DNA of 14,270 nt from Jaenimonas drosophilae (GCA_030849065.1 JASAON010001335.1:1-14270); one strand, 5' to 3'; shown: positions 1 to 8,515, counted from the first letter of the stretch. A program made the numbers and translations. The notes: a model not told the origin generated them from the letters alone.

Positions 1-1697
1 TTGCTCCAGCGTAGGGAACAAGTAGAACAAGTTGGATGCAGTGAGTGCAGGCTGAGTCGTCTGAGGAATGAAATCCAATGTGAAGCCAGTTGTCTTGGAA
101 CCAACCAAGGCATCAGCCACAGCACCGCCGAGTGTATCAACACGAAAATACTCCTCGAAGCTACTTAAGTCCGTAGCGATGTTGCTTATTGTGGTCGTCT
201 GGCAATACATGCGGTACGAGTGACTCGACACAAGTCCGTAGAGAGTCTGGTTGGACATCACACGAGTAACGGCTTGCACCTGACCACACATGTACGTCAT
301 CATGTCATTGTCCGTCGGGGCTTGCCCAAACAAGTGATACGGTGTCGGAATTGCTGCACTGCTCCATATACTCCACGAGTTGTAGGCAACGTTCGCGCAT
401 TGACCTCTGGGATATATGTACACTTCATTCATCAGAGACCAGTCATAGCTGCCAGACATTTGCTTCATTTCAAACAAAAAGGCACTTCGGGCAGCAGTTT
501 GGCAGCACGATACCCCCTGAGTGATGGCCATGGTTGGGCACGTGGTACCCATTGGGCCAGTCACCATGTCATACACAAGAAAGGTGGACTGCGCAGCCCC
601 AATATTGTTGTAGAAGTTGTCCATGGCTCCGTTGCTGTTGAAGTTGTTGGTGGATAGCATGGTTAGTGCTTGGATCAATGCCATCGCACTCATCCATCCT
701 GTCATGACATAATTGAGGTCATTATTGCCGGAGACAGAAGCAAAGTTGGCTTCTTGCAGCGCGGCAAAAGCTTGGGATGAGGTGTACTCGGTTGACTCTA
801 TACCCGGCACAGGGGCAGTGGTGACAATGTTGGAAGGTGGTAGCTTCGTGGATCCTGCATTCCTGTACTGTGACCAAGCGAGGTAGCCTGTCGGAAACGT
901 AAAGGAAACAGTTGTATTGCGGGATATTACAACTGAATCACTGACTGTTGCACTGATGTACTGTTCCGTGGCGGTCGAAAACGCGGAATTAGATATCACA
1001 GTAGTATAGAGTATGAAAGTACTTTTTCCACTCTGAACTGTGCTGGTGTATGATGATTGAGAGAAGGAGCTACCAAGGTTAATTCCAGAGGCGACGACTC
1101 CGGCGTAGCCAGCAATTGTAGAGAAATAGTCCCATGTTCCCATCGAGATTTTGTAGGCCCCGTCATTACTGGCCAAGTACAAAATGTTTGATGGCAACTG
1201 TTCCATACCGGTGAAGTGCAACATAAGAGCGGCCGTCTGGAATACGTCACGAGGTAAAGTGAAGTATACTTGAGGGACATTGGTGTTGGTCGTGTAATCA
1301 TTGGTGCTGCTTGTGTCAAAATCTTGCACTAGTGGAGAAAAGGCCACAAGTTTCCCACTGGACATGGCTGTGCCAGCGTACATGCTCAGCAGCAACATTG
1401 TCCCAACTGGTCCAAGCATGGCTGCATAGCCATTATTAGCAAAGACGCTGTAGATGGAGTTGCCAGAGGACGTAGACACAAGGGACGACACAAATGACAC
1501 CGATGTGGTTGATTTAGCAGCAGTCATAGCACCCGTACAAAACAACTGAAGGAAATCGGGCACACCAGAGAAGTCAGCCACNCTGGTAGGCCAACAGTAG
1601 TTGAGCCAACAACAACAATAGGGTTGAGGGTCATAAGAAGGCACAACAAAAGGGGGATGACAACCCAGCCGGAAAGAAGATTTTTTTGGTGGTGCAT
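1..1697 (-). CDS. Receptor-type adenylate cyclase-like surface protein, N-terminal part (partial, frame break at N)
   Basis: The frame opens at ATG 1697 with a signal peptide: residues 1 to about 32 have a basic start and a hydrophobic core around VVIPLLLCLLMTL. At ambiguous base 1582 the frame shifts, and the new frame is open without a stop to base 1, giving about 566 residues in total. The visible part is Ser/Thr/Asn-rich and reads like the tandem periplasmic-binding-protein-like ectodomain of trypanosomatid receptor adenylate cyclases. Points of similarity are the NGYAAMLGP stretch, VPQVYFTLP, a TGWMSAMALIQAL helix, a Cys-rich turn (GTTC, then VSCCQTAARS, where the family has a CxCxQGG-like motif), and a terminal TLEQ. 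In that family the ectodomain is followed by one membrane helix and a cytosolic class III cyclase domain making cAMP; both would lie left of the window and are not seen. It could instead be a cyclase-free ectodomain protein. The similarity is judged from memory of family patterns, not an alignment. Confidence 0.66.
1582..1582. other. Ambiguous base (N) at a frame break
   Basis: This is the only N in the window. The signal-peptide frame (codons starting at 1697, 1694 and so on) ends in a stop shortly after the N. The long ectodomain frame is shifted relative to it. One extra base at this point would put the two parts in one frame, so a sequencing or assembly error is the simplest explanation. 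Confidence 0.9.
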
Positions 1698-2073
1698 AAT
1701 GTGGTCAAGAAGTGTGGAGGTGCGTATTGAGGCTTGTCTGCAAACATAATTAGAGAAGAGAAGGGAGGATGTTCAAGATATGTGTTCCTGCTGCTTTCCA
1801 GAAGTGGTGATGCTGTGCGCGCGTGGCGACAAAGCAATCATCAGCGGGTCAAGCACGGTTGCAGAGTGTGAAGGTAAGGATCCTTCACTGCAATTGTTAC
1901 CCTAAAGAGAAAACAATATGCGCGACCAATGTCTGCGGAAGATCGTGTCCTTCACGCATAACAGCAAGTCGTTGAATCTCTTACAGATAACTGATAGTGT
2001 CAGCGGAGCCGCAGTATGATGAAGTACACTCTTCACACATGAGCTGAGGTGCAACGATGGGCAACTGAGGTTC
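1698..2073. other. Intergenic region between the phosphatase and the cyclase-like gene
   Basis: This 376 nt stretch holds the 3' UTR of the phosphatase transcript and the leader of the cyclase-like gene. It contains the two candidate splice acceptors described separately. No RNA gene, repeat family or convincing small ORF is seen. Confidence 0.7.
1738..1769 (-). promoter_or_regulatory. Spliced-leader acceptor and pyrimidine tract for the cyclase-like gene
   Basis: On the minus strand a CT-rich tract (1752-1769) is followed by an AG at 1739-1738, giving a 5' UTR of about 40 nt before ATG 1697. A second pyrimidine-AG pair (AG at 1903-1902, after a GTTTTCTCTTTAG stretch) could serve as an alternative acceptor with a leader of about 205 nt. 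Inference from the kinetoplastid trans-splicing rule. Confidence 0.6.
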
Positions 2074-3606
2074 TCACACCCATGAAGAGAGGCTTGGTGA
2101 GCGCCAGTTCTCTGCCATAGTGTGGCGTGGGGTTGAGTCGTAGGACGTATGTGATCGTTTTTCCCGATTCTCGTCCTGAGCACGGCGTAGCGCCTGGACC
2201 ATTGCAGTGCTCACAGATGGCGGATGCATGGTATAGTCCCCATGCGCGGCAGCATCGCTGCCCCGACCGAACTCACCCACGTCGGCTGCCTCTCGGCGAG
2301 CCTGACGATACCGCACATGAGGGTCAGAAAGAATTGTTGCAGGAGCCTCTTCAGGCGGCGATGTGAAGATGCTCTGGGCCGCTGACGACGAGCGTGCAGA
2401 GCTGTGGCATCGTACAACGTTCCGCGAGTGAGATGCATGCCGCGCCGCCAGGTACTGCTCCATGAGAGACACGTCGCGACGGTCCACGGGGGCGGAGGAT
2501 TCTGGGCTATGGGCCGCGGCTCTCTTGGATGGGAAATAGCGCTGCGCAATTCCTTGCGGCGAGTGTGTCCGGTGATTCCGTGATGGTAGCGGCCGAGGAG
2601 TGGGACCTGCAGATAGACGTGTCGGAGAGGATCGTGGTGGGGCAGAAACGTCGCGAATGAAGAGCATCTTTACAGGGCGATGTCCGCCATGCATCATCCG
2701 CTCCATCTCTCGAAGGACGGAGAAGTAGAGAAAGAGGTATTGGTCTCTGCGCTGCACCATTCCTGTGCGGCAGAGTTTTAGAAATCGCACAACCCGTGGA
2801 ATGTTCAGTGACTGCCGTAGCTGAAACTGAGCCAGAAGAATGTGCAGAGCAATAAAGACGCCTGTCCGTCCCACTCCACCCGAGCAGTGCACCACAATGG
2901 GGGCGGTGAGGCTGTCTGGTGATCTCCCCATGCCTTGGATGATCTCCATGAGCGGTGCACTCGTGGAGGGGACCCCTTCATCGGGCCAGGTGACGTACTG
3001 CAGGTGATGCACCTGCCGCTCAACGCCGCGGTTGGTGCGAAGAAGAAACGTTCGATAAATCAGGTCCTTCACGGTACTACGCTCACTGAGCGTGGTGACT
3101 GTCATGGAACCAAGGTCCATCGTGTGGCTGCGTTCCGGCCAGTACCGTACACTCTTCACCTTTGCATTCTCCTTACATGCACAGAGCATGACAATGAATG
3201 CCGTTTCATGCTCAAAGACCATTCTCCAAAAGTCCAGCATCGTGTCGCGCATTGGAGCTTGGGTGGCTATATACACAAAAGGAACGGCAAACTTTGCACG
3301 TGGATCAATGTAGTTAGCGTTGATGTAGTTCCCGTCAGAAGATCCTGCAATCGGAGTGAGGCGCACCATGGTTCGTTCATTTGGCTTTACATCATCAAAT
3401 CGATTTTTGGCCATGTTGGAGCCCAGGCTACCGCTGTAGAACTCATCTGGATTGCCTCTAACTTGCTGATCCATGCGACGAAGTGCCGCAAGCTCGTCAT
3501 CGAATCCGTCTTGGTCGTCCGACACTCTGCGGGAAAGCGTTTGGATGTGTTGTGCAAGAAGGGTGTAGCTTTGTTGCTGCACCGCATCTACGTGTCGAGG
3601 CCTCAT
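2074..3606 (-). CDS. Classical protein tyrosine phosphatase with long disordered C-terminal tail
   Basis: A phosphotyrosine phosphatase of 510 residues. The catalytic domain covers about residues 25 to 305. It has the substrate loop KNRF at 67-70 (usually KNRY), NYINANYID at 93-101, the WPD loop with general acid D209, the P-loop HCSGGVGR at 240-247 (nucleophile C241, R247), and a Q-loop GMVQRRDQY with Q285. All catalytic residues are present, so the enzyme should be active. Residues about 306 to 510 are rich in Ser, Pro, Arg and His with no recognisable domain. Trypanosoma brucei PTP1, which controls stumpy-to-procyclic differentiation, is about 300 residues, so the tail is an addition relative to it; orthology to PTP1 is not shown here. 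The open frame extends upstream to a GTG at 3624, but 3606 is the first ATG after the splice acceptor. No membrane helix or signal peptide is visible, so it is probably cytosolic. Confidence 0.92.
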   Translation of the reverse strand: MRPRHVDAVQQQSYTLLAQHIQTLSRRVSDDQDGFDDELAALRRMDQQVRGNPDEFYSGSLGSNMAKNRFDDVKPNERTMVRLTPIAGSSDGNYINANYIDPRAKFAVPFVYIATQAPMRDTMLDFWRMVFEHETAFIVMLCACKENAKVKSVRYWPERSHTMDLGSMTVTTLSERSTVKDLIYRTFLLRTNRGVERQVHHLQYVTWPDEGVPSTSAPLMEIIQGMGRSPDSLTAPIVVHCSGGVGRTGVFIALHILLAQFQLRQSLNIPRVVRFLKLCRTGMVQRRDQYLFLYFSVLREMERMMHGGHRPVKMLFIRDVSAPPRSSPTRLSAGPTPRPLPSRNHRTHSPQGIAQRYFPSKRAAAHSPESSAPVDRRDVSLMEQYLAARHASHSRNVVRCHSSARSSSAAQSIFTSPPEEAPATILSDPHVRYRQARREAADVGEFGRGSDAAAHGDYTMHPPSVSTAMVQALRRAQDENREKRSHTSYDSTPRHTMAENWRSPSLSSWV

Positions 3607-3720
3607 GTGCTCACACGCACACACAGGCAGGACACACAGGAAGGTGTTGGGGGGTGTCAGCTACCAAAGGTTGGCCTCGTTTACATACAAATACAACAAC
3701 CCCCACGGGTAGCACAAGCA

Positions 3721-3746
3721 CTAATCTAGAAAAAGAAGAGAGGAGG
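3721..3746 (-). promoter_or_regulatory. Spliced-leader acceptor and pyrimidine tract for the phosphatase gene
   Basis: Minus-strand tract CCTCCTCTCTTCTTTTTCTAG, with AG at 3728-3727 region (plus-strand CT 3726-3727) and a second AG a few bases on (plus-strand CT 3721-3722). This gives a leader of about 115 to 120 nt. One of the clearest pyrimidine-AG signals in the window. Confidence 0.65.
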
Positions 3747-4189
3747 TGCTTCACAGGCAAAGACGTCAACGACTTCTGCAACGTGAGAGCGAGAAATGCA
3801 CACCACCACCAAAAAATAAAAGAATACAACAACAGCACAGGGTGGCAGCTAGTGGATGTGCGGGCTCCAATGTCTTTGCAGAGGACAATCCAAGGGCGGT
3901 TGTGGGGCTGGAGCGTATGGTGCCAGTTTTGTGGGTGGACGCAGGTTCACGTCACTTCTCCCAAAACAGCCCACGAACACTTGTCGCTGAAGATGTGCAA
4001 CAGCGGCCGTTGAACTCACTCTTCGTGAAACAAATCAAACAGAAGCAAACGCAGCCACTCTGCAAGGTGCAGAGGTTGCCAGAACCACCTTGGAGTGTAT
4101 TCCTTACAAAAGACGCTATGTGTGGCAAAGAGATGAGGGGAAGAGGCGGGGAGGTTTTGACTTGTTCATGACAACGACATCAAATGTTC

Positions 4190-4441
4190 GTGAACGTGAA
4201 GTTTTTGGTTGGTATAAATGACATGACTCAACGCCTCTCCGCCAACGGCAACGAGGCGAAGACTGACAGCGCCCCACCCATCAGGAGGAGCACCCCACAC
4301 AATACGCACACAACCATCCCATAGTAGTGAAGTTATCAACGTGTCCTCTGATGAACATGTGAACGGAAACGGTTGGAGGTATAAAAGAGAGTTTGGAGGG
4401 TTGCTCCACGCGTGAACGGAACCGCGGTGAAGTTATATAAA
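4190..4441 (+). repeat. Three degenerate GTGAAC...TATAAA modules
   Basis: GTGAAC is followed by TATAAA three times: 4190-4218, 4359-4385 and 4412-4441, with 23, 21 and 24 nt between the start of GTGAAC and TATAAA. The second and third copies share GTGAACGGAA. An exact 10-mer GTGAAGTTAT also occurs at 4327 and at 4427, 100 nt apart, and GTGAAGTT recurs at 4196. On the transcribed minus strand these would be UTR elements. Function unknown; chance plus local duplication is possible. Confidence 0.45.
4232..4258. other. Short nested inverted repeat
   Basis: CGCCTC (4232-4237) pairs with GAGGCG (4253-4258). Inside it GCC (4241-4243) pairs with GGC (4247-4249) around a 3-nt loop. It lies in the presumed NDH2 3' UTR. 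The stem is only 6 bp plus 3 bp, so it may be chance. Confidence 0.3.
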
Positions 4442-5130
4442 GGATAACAGGGCTTCCTTCATGTGGACGGCTCCATAGACACTTGTCTCGTTTGCACAGA
4501 TGCCCACGAGGGCACGCATGGTTTTCTCTGACACAGAAGCTGTGTGCTCACACGCGGATCGTTTGAAGAATATGGGTGAAGCCCATCGGCTAATCACAAC
4601 AACAAAAAAGAGCTCACAAAAATGAAAAATAAAGTAGAAAAAAGATGCCACCACAACCACCTTCATCACCAGCGTGGATGAATCACCGTGTGAGGCAGAT
4701 TTCTCTTCGTCACTAGGTGGTTTTCTACAGAACTGACGTCGGCGTGCAGATTAAACGAGGAAAGTGCAAGTGAGTGGGCAACGCACCACTGCATGACCCA
4801 GTGCATATCCGCAACTGGACCACAACAAAGACTGCAGAAAAAAAAATGGCAGCCAGAGGAGATACGCCACTCCCATCGTTGTGTCTTGCAGGCAGCAACC
4901 GAGAGGCCACACGTCAGCTATCTCGGTGTGGTGGCGGTGCCATTAGTGTGTTTCCCCGGCTGCAGATGTACTTCGTCACGACTAAATGGTTGGGTGACGG
5001 TGTAAAACACATGACACATGACGAGTCCTGTGGGGTATGGTATGGAGATGCGCGAAAGAGTGGAGGAATCTACGGATAAAGAACGTGTGTATGTGTGTGG
5101 GAAGTATGGGCTGAGCAACGGCGCCGTCAC

Positions 5131-6672
5131 TCACTCACTCTTCTTCTCCGGTGTCGTTGGTGTAGCCTCCTCCGACTTCTCGTCAGACGTGTGCTTTCGC
5201 GGGATATAACCTTTCTCAGCCGCCTCCTCCACGACCGATGAGGTGAAGGTGTGTTCCGGCTCCATGCTCCGGAGCATGTCCATGGCGGTCTTGCGGCTCT
5301 TCTCCCGTGTGACCTCCTCCGTGGCCAAGGCGCGGTAAATCTGAGTTTCCTTCAAGTCGCCAATGTAGGTGATGTCGCGGCCAAAAATTTTGCTGCCGGT
5401 CCAGTTCACGAGAACGTAGAGCTTGCTACGGACGGAGCCAAGAATGGTGAGGTAGGCACTCTTCCAGAACCACAGCGCCTTGAGGCCCTCCATGTCGAAG
5501 TTGCGCTCCTTTCCTGCGCGCATGCTGGCGATGGCGCTGTGGCTGCCAATGGAGACCATGCTGCCCAGGCTCTTGTACGCAAAAGGGCCTGTTGGCGCCT
5601 TTCCCTCCATCAGCCGGTTCACCTGCGTTGCCAAGTAGGTGCCCTGGCGAGAAGCCACGGCAGCGAGGGTGGGAAGGGGCTTGTCCTTGTCAGCTGCACA
5701 ATCACCAGCGGCAAACACGTTGTAAATGGGTGCGCCATCCTTCAGGACGCGGAGCTGGTCATCTACAACAATGCGGCCACGGTGCAGGTCGCACTGAAGG
5801 CTCTTGGTGAGCTCCGATGGACCAACACCGGTGCTCCACACCACCAAACCCGCCGGCAGCACCTCGCCCGTCTTGGTGAGGACCTCGCGCTCCGTCACCC
5901 CAACCACCGCCGTCTTCTTGATGTCCACATTGAGCTGTCTCAGACGTTTTTGGCCGTAGTCCCGCAGTGCCTGATCAAAGGTGCCAAGAACCTCCCCGGC
6001 CTCCAAAATAGTTACCTTGCAGTACTTCTCAAGTGAGCGGTTAATCTTCTTAATGTCCTCCCTGAAGAAGTCGGCAAGATTGCCGGCAAACTCAATGCCC
6101 GTCGGACCACCACCAACAACAATGACGTGCAGCAGCCGCTTCGTCTCGTCGAGCGGGGTGATGGGGAGGTCGGCGGTCATGATGTTCTGAACGAGGCGGC
6201 GACGAATCGCCTGTGCCTCGTTCACTTCACGCAGAAAAAAGGCGGTTTCGTGGACGCCAGGAATGTTGAAGGTGTTGGGCCGCGCACCATGCGCCATAAT
6301 GAGATAATCGTAGTGGACGTTGTACGTATGAGCGGGAACCTTCTCCGAGGCCCCCACGACGCCCACCCCGACGCAGCGCACAAGACGTTCATCAAAGTCC
6401 ACGTCATAAATCATGCTTCGGTAGAAGCGGTGAGGAAGGTTGGCCAGCGCGGGCTGAATGTTGGTGATGGGCTCGCAGACGGAGCGGAACTCTAAGGTGC
6501 CTGTTGTTGTCTGTGGCAGTAGTGGAGTGAAAACCATGTGATTGCGTGTGCTGATGACCTGGATGTTGCACAGTGAGGGGTTAAGACGGTGTGCGGCATA
6601 GCAGCCTGCCCATCCGGTGCCAAGAACAACCACATTGGGCTTGGTGAGGAGAATGCTTCCACGTCGGAGCAT
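5131..6672 (-). CDS. NDH2: Rotenone-insensitive type II NADH dehydrogenase, mitochondrial
   Basis: A single-subunit flavoenzyme of 513 residues that passes electrons from NADH to ubiquinone at the inner mitochondrial membrane without pumping protons. Seen in the sequence: a short Arg-containing start (MLRRGSILL) like the tiny presequences of trypanosomatid mitochondrial proteins; the FAD-binding GTGWAG at 18-23; the NADH-binding VVGGGPTG at 185-192; the AAGD flavin motif at 321-324; and AAVASRQG at 337-344, the quinone-side motif of the family. There is no EF-hand insert. The tail (about 480-513) is acidic, lysine-rich and probably disordered. Length is close to other kinetoplastid NDH2 proteins. 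ATG 6672 is the first after the likely acceptor. NDH2 typically supplements or replaces complex I activity in these parasites. Confidence 0.96.
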   Translation of the reverse strand: MLRRGSILLTKPNVVVLGTGWAGCYAAHRLNPSLCNIQVISTRNHMVFTPLLPQTTTGTLEFRSVCEPITNIQPALANLPHRFYRSMIYDVDFDERLVRCVGVGVVGASEKVPAHTYNVHYDYLIMAHGARPNTFNIPGVHETAFFLREVNEAQAIRRRLVQNIMTADLPITPLDETKRLLHVIVVGGGPTGIEFAGNLADFFREDIKKINRSLEKYCKVTILEAGEVLGTFDQALRDYGQKRLRQLNVDIKKTAVVGVTEREVLTKTGEVLPAGLVVWSTGVGPSELTKSLQCDLHRGRIVVDDQLRVLKDGAPIYNVFAAGDCAADKDKPLPTLAAVASRQGTYLATQVNRLMEGKAPTGPFAYKSLGSMVSIGSHSAIASMRAGKERNFDMEGLKALWFWKSAYLTILGSVRSKLYVLVNWTGSKIFGRDITYIGDLKETQIYRALATEEVTREKSRKTAMDMLRSMEPEHTFTSSVVEEAAEKGYIPRKHTSDEKSEEATPTTPEKKSE

Positions 6673-7260
6673 ATCTTGGCAGGGCTACAGCGATGTCGAG
6701 GGTGTGTGAGGAACAAAGAATGAAGAAACTCTGTGATTATTCGGCGTACTTATAAGACGTCTGGAAGAAGTTGTAGTGGGGGAGGGTATGAGTTGGTGTT
6801 GGTGTGCTTTTATGCGACCTAAGTTGGTTGCTGCAATGCAGTGGAGAGGTGGAGAAGGGGAGAGGAGCTCCTACCTTTGCAAGAAGCACAACCACGAGAA
6901 AAAGATAGAGATGGAGAGGATCGCAGCACACAATGTCATGATTGAAAAGGAGTGTGAGCAAGATGGAGAAATGGCACCACAAAAAACGTGTCGCTACCGC
7001 GTCCATTTCGTGTGCTCAGACACATGTTTCACTCGTACTTATGCGCTCGTCAAGGAGCTCTTTTTTTTTATTGCCATCAACGCGGTGTTGGACGTGGGCG
7101 ATGATCAACAGCCGCATCCATGACAAAGTAGTTGGCAAGTCTCGTCACGGCACATCTCGTGAAGGCAAAACAGAAGATGCGATGCCCATTACGTATGCTG
7201 TTGTGGCGAGGGTGGGAGTGAAAAATGTTGTTCCTGTTGTTGTTGTTGGCATTTGGCGGG
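6673..7260. other. Intergenic region between PRPP synthetase and NDH2
   Basis: 588 nt holding the PRPP synthetase 3' UTR and the NDH2 leader. Several CT-rich runs on the minus strand (for example around 6780-6900) could act as pyrimidine tracts. A T9-10 run sits at about 7060-7069 on the plus strand. A minus-strand ORF here is mostly translated pyrimidine tract and is not called. No RNA gene seen. Confidence 0.6.
6675..6729 (-). promoter_or_regulatory. Spliced-leader acceptor region for NDH2
   Basis: On the minus strand, TTTCTTCATTCTTTGTTCC and a further CT-rich stretch lead to AG at 6686-6685 (GCTGTAG), 12 nt before ATG 6672. Another AG follows at 6676-6675. The tract is broken by a few purines, so the exact site is uncertain. 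Confidence 0.5.
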
Positions 7261-8343
7261 CTACACTTTGCGCTTCTCAAGCGACTCGGTCCACGAATTC
7301 AGTCGCTCATCTTCCGCCGCCTCCTGCCGTGTCATGAGATGCATCTGTTGTTGCTGGCCCACCTTCTCCAGACTTTCCTCCGAGTGCAGACGTCGAATGG
7401 CGTCGGCCAGCAACTTTGCCACCGAGATGACCTTAATCTTGGCGCACTTCTTCTGGGACTCCTGTTGCGGGATGCTATCCGTCACAACAACCTCCACAAG
7501 AGCGTCGCAGTTGGTGATGCGATCGCAGGCGGGGTCCGTGAAGATGCCGTGTGTGGCCCACGCATGTACCTCACGTGCGCCGTAGTCCTTGAGCACCTCC
7601 GCCGCCTTACACAAGGTACCCGCGGTATCAATCATGTCATCCACAATGATACACACGCAACCTTCCACCTCACCAACGAGCTGCATAGACTCAACCTGAT
7701 TGGCCACAACGCGACGCTTCAAGATGGTGACGATGCGGCTTGCACCGATGCGATCGCCCATGCGGCGCGCGCGGGTGACGGCGCCGGCGTCGGGTGCCAC
7801 CACCACCAGATTTGATGCATCAAAATTTTTGCTCCGCGCGTACTCGGCAAACTCCGATGTTGGATTGAGGTCTGCGACGGGGCAGCGATGGAAAAATCCC
7901 TGAATCTGGCCGCAGTGGAGGTCAAGGGTAACGACGCCATCCGCGCCCATCTCCGTGATCATCTTCGCCACGGCGCTCGCGCTGATGGGCACGCGTCCCG
8001 TGTGTTTGCGGTCTTGCCTGGCATAGCCGTAGTGCGGAATGACGGCAATGACACGTCGCGCAGAGCTGAGCTTGAGTGTGTGGATGATGAGGAGAAGCTC
8101 CATCACAGCCTGATTGACGTTCGTCTCGCCATTGCCACATGTTGGCTGTACCACAAAGACGTCATCACCGCGGATGGACTCCAAAATCTTCACGTTGGAT
8201 TCACCATTGGCGAAGGCACCAACACGTCCTGGGGTGACGCGGATGCCCAGCGAGCGGCAGACGTCCTCGGCGAGTTGCGGGTTGGAGTTGCCATGAACGA
8301 CACGAAGGGAGCCGTGGCAGCGGTTGGAGGCGTCCACGTTCAT
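7261..8343 (-). CDS. PRS: Ribose-phosphate pyrophosphokinase (PRPP synthetase)
   Basis: Makes phosphoribosyl pyrophosphate from ribose 5-phosphate and ATP. PRPP feeds purine salvage, on which trypanosomatids depend, and pyrimidine synthesis. The 360-residue protein carries the family landmarks in order: FANGES at 44-49, the ATP-site YGYARQDRK at 105-113, the metal-binding DLHCGQIQGFF at 141-151 (H143), VAPDAGAVTRAR at 182-193, and the PRPP loop VDDMIDTAGT at 234-243. Bacterial and human enzymes are about 315 residues, so the last 40 or so (from about 318, Gln/Glu-rich) are an extra tail. The C-terminus RKV is not a PTS1 glycosomal signal and I see no PTS2 near the N-terminus, so it is probably cytosolic. 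ATG 8343 follows a clear acceptor by 20 nt. Confidence 0.96.
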   Translation of the reverse strand: MNVDASNRCHGSLRVVHGNSNPQLAEDVCRSLGIRVTPGRVGAFANGESNVKILESIRGDDVFVVQPTCGNGETNVNQAVMELLLIIHTLKLSSARRVIAVIPHYGYARQDRKHTGRVPISASAVAKMITEMGADGVVTLDLHCGQIQGFFHRCPVADLNPTSEFAEYARSKNFDASNLVVVAPDAGAVTRARRMGDRIGASRIVTILKRRVVANQVESMQLVGEVEGCVCIIVDDMIDTAGTLCKAAEVLKDYGAREVHAWATHGIFTDPACDRITNCDALVEVVVTDSIPQQESQKKCAKIKVISVAKLLADAIRRLHSEESLEKVGQQQQMHLMTRQEAAEDERLNSWTESLEKRKV

Positions 8344-8363
8344 ACGACCACAGTGACGAGGAG

Positions 8364-8386
8364 CTGGGGCAGAGGAGAGTGAGGGT
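8364..8386 (-). promoter_or_regulatory. Spliced-leader acceptor for PRPP synthetase (proximal)
   Basis: Minus-strand ACCCTCACTCTCCTCTGCC tract ends in CAG (AG at 8365-8364), 20 nt before ATG 8343. A strong signal by kinetoplastid standards. Confidence 0.65.
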
Positions 8387-8485
8387 GATGCTGCTACGCA
8401 AAGGAATGAGCTTGTGTGAGAGGATGTGTATCGGAGCGGATTGGGGCAGATACGACACAGACAAGCCTACAACAGTGCGCGAACG

Positions 8486-8515
8486 CTGCACAACAACAAC
8501 AACAAGAAAAAAATA
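8486..8515 (-). promoter_or_regulatory. Possible distal acceptor for PRPP synthetase
   Basis: Minus-strand TTTTTTTCTTGTTGTTGTTG followed by TGCAG (AG at 8487-8486). If used, it gives a leader of about 142 nt instead of 20 nt. It could equally be part of the polyadenylation-site signal of the upstream BCS1 gene, since the two processes are coupled in kinetoplastids. Confidence 0.4.

Larger units (their letters stand above)
3607..5130. other. Long gene-free region between NDH2 and the phosphatase
   Basis: At 1524 nt this is by far the longest non-coding stretch here. It should contain the NDH2 3' UTR and the phosphatase leader. ORFs in it are short and low in complexity on both strands. Contents seen: three GTGAAC...TATAAA modules (4190-4441), a small nested hairpin (4232-4258), and an orphan minus-strand T9-CTGCAG acceptor-like signal near 4833-4849 with no credible gene after it. 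No tRNA B-box was found by eye on either strand. A decayed or lost gene is possible. Confidence 0.6.

Noticed and set aside
3746..4171. 141-residue plus-strand ORF in the long gap
   Set aside because: It runs against the direction of the array, begins in the phosphatase splice region, and has a composition typical of random translation.
4346..4440. C/D box snoRNA starting at a TGATGA near 4351
   Set aside because: The preceding base is not a purine as the C box needs, and no CTGA D box follows at a suitable distance.
4213..4441. TATAAA motifs as RNA polymerase II TATA-box promoters
   Set aside because: Kinetoplastid protein genes are not driven by individual TATA promoters, and no plus-strand gene follows.
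4433..4669. 78-residue minus-strand ORF with a hydrophobic start in the long gap
   Set aside because: Its hydrophobic part is a translated T-rich tract, no good acceptor lies just before its ATG, and nothing in it resembles a known family.
3607..5130. tRNA or other Pol III gene in the long gap
   Set aside because: No GGTTCRANYCC-type B box or its complement was found by eye; a covariance-model search was not possible here.
6737..7006. 89-residue minus-strand ORF upstream of NDH2
   Set aside because: It is mostly translated pyrimidine tract in a leader region, rich in Leu, Phe, Ser and Pro, with no domain.
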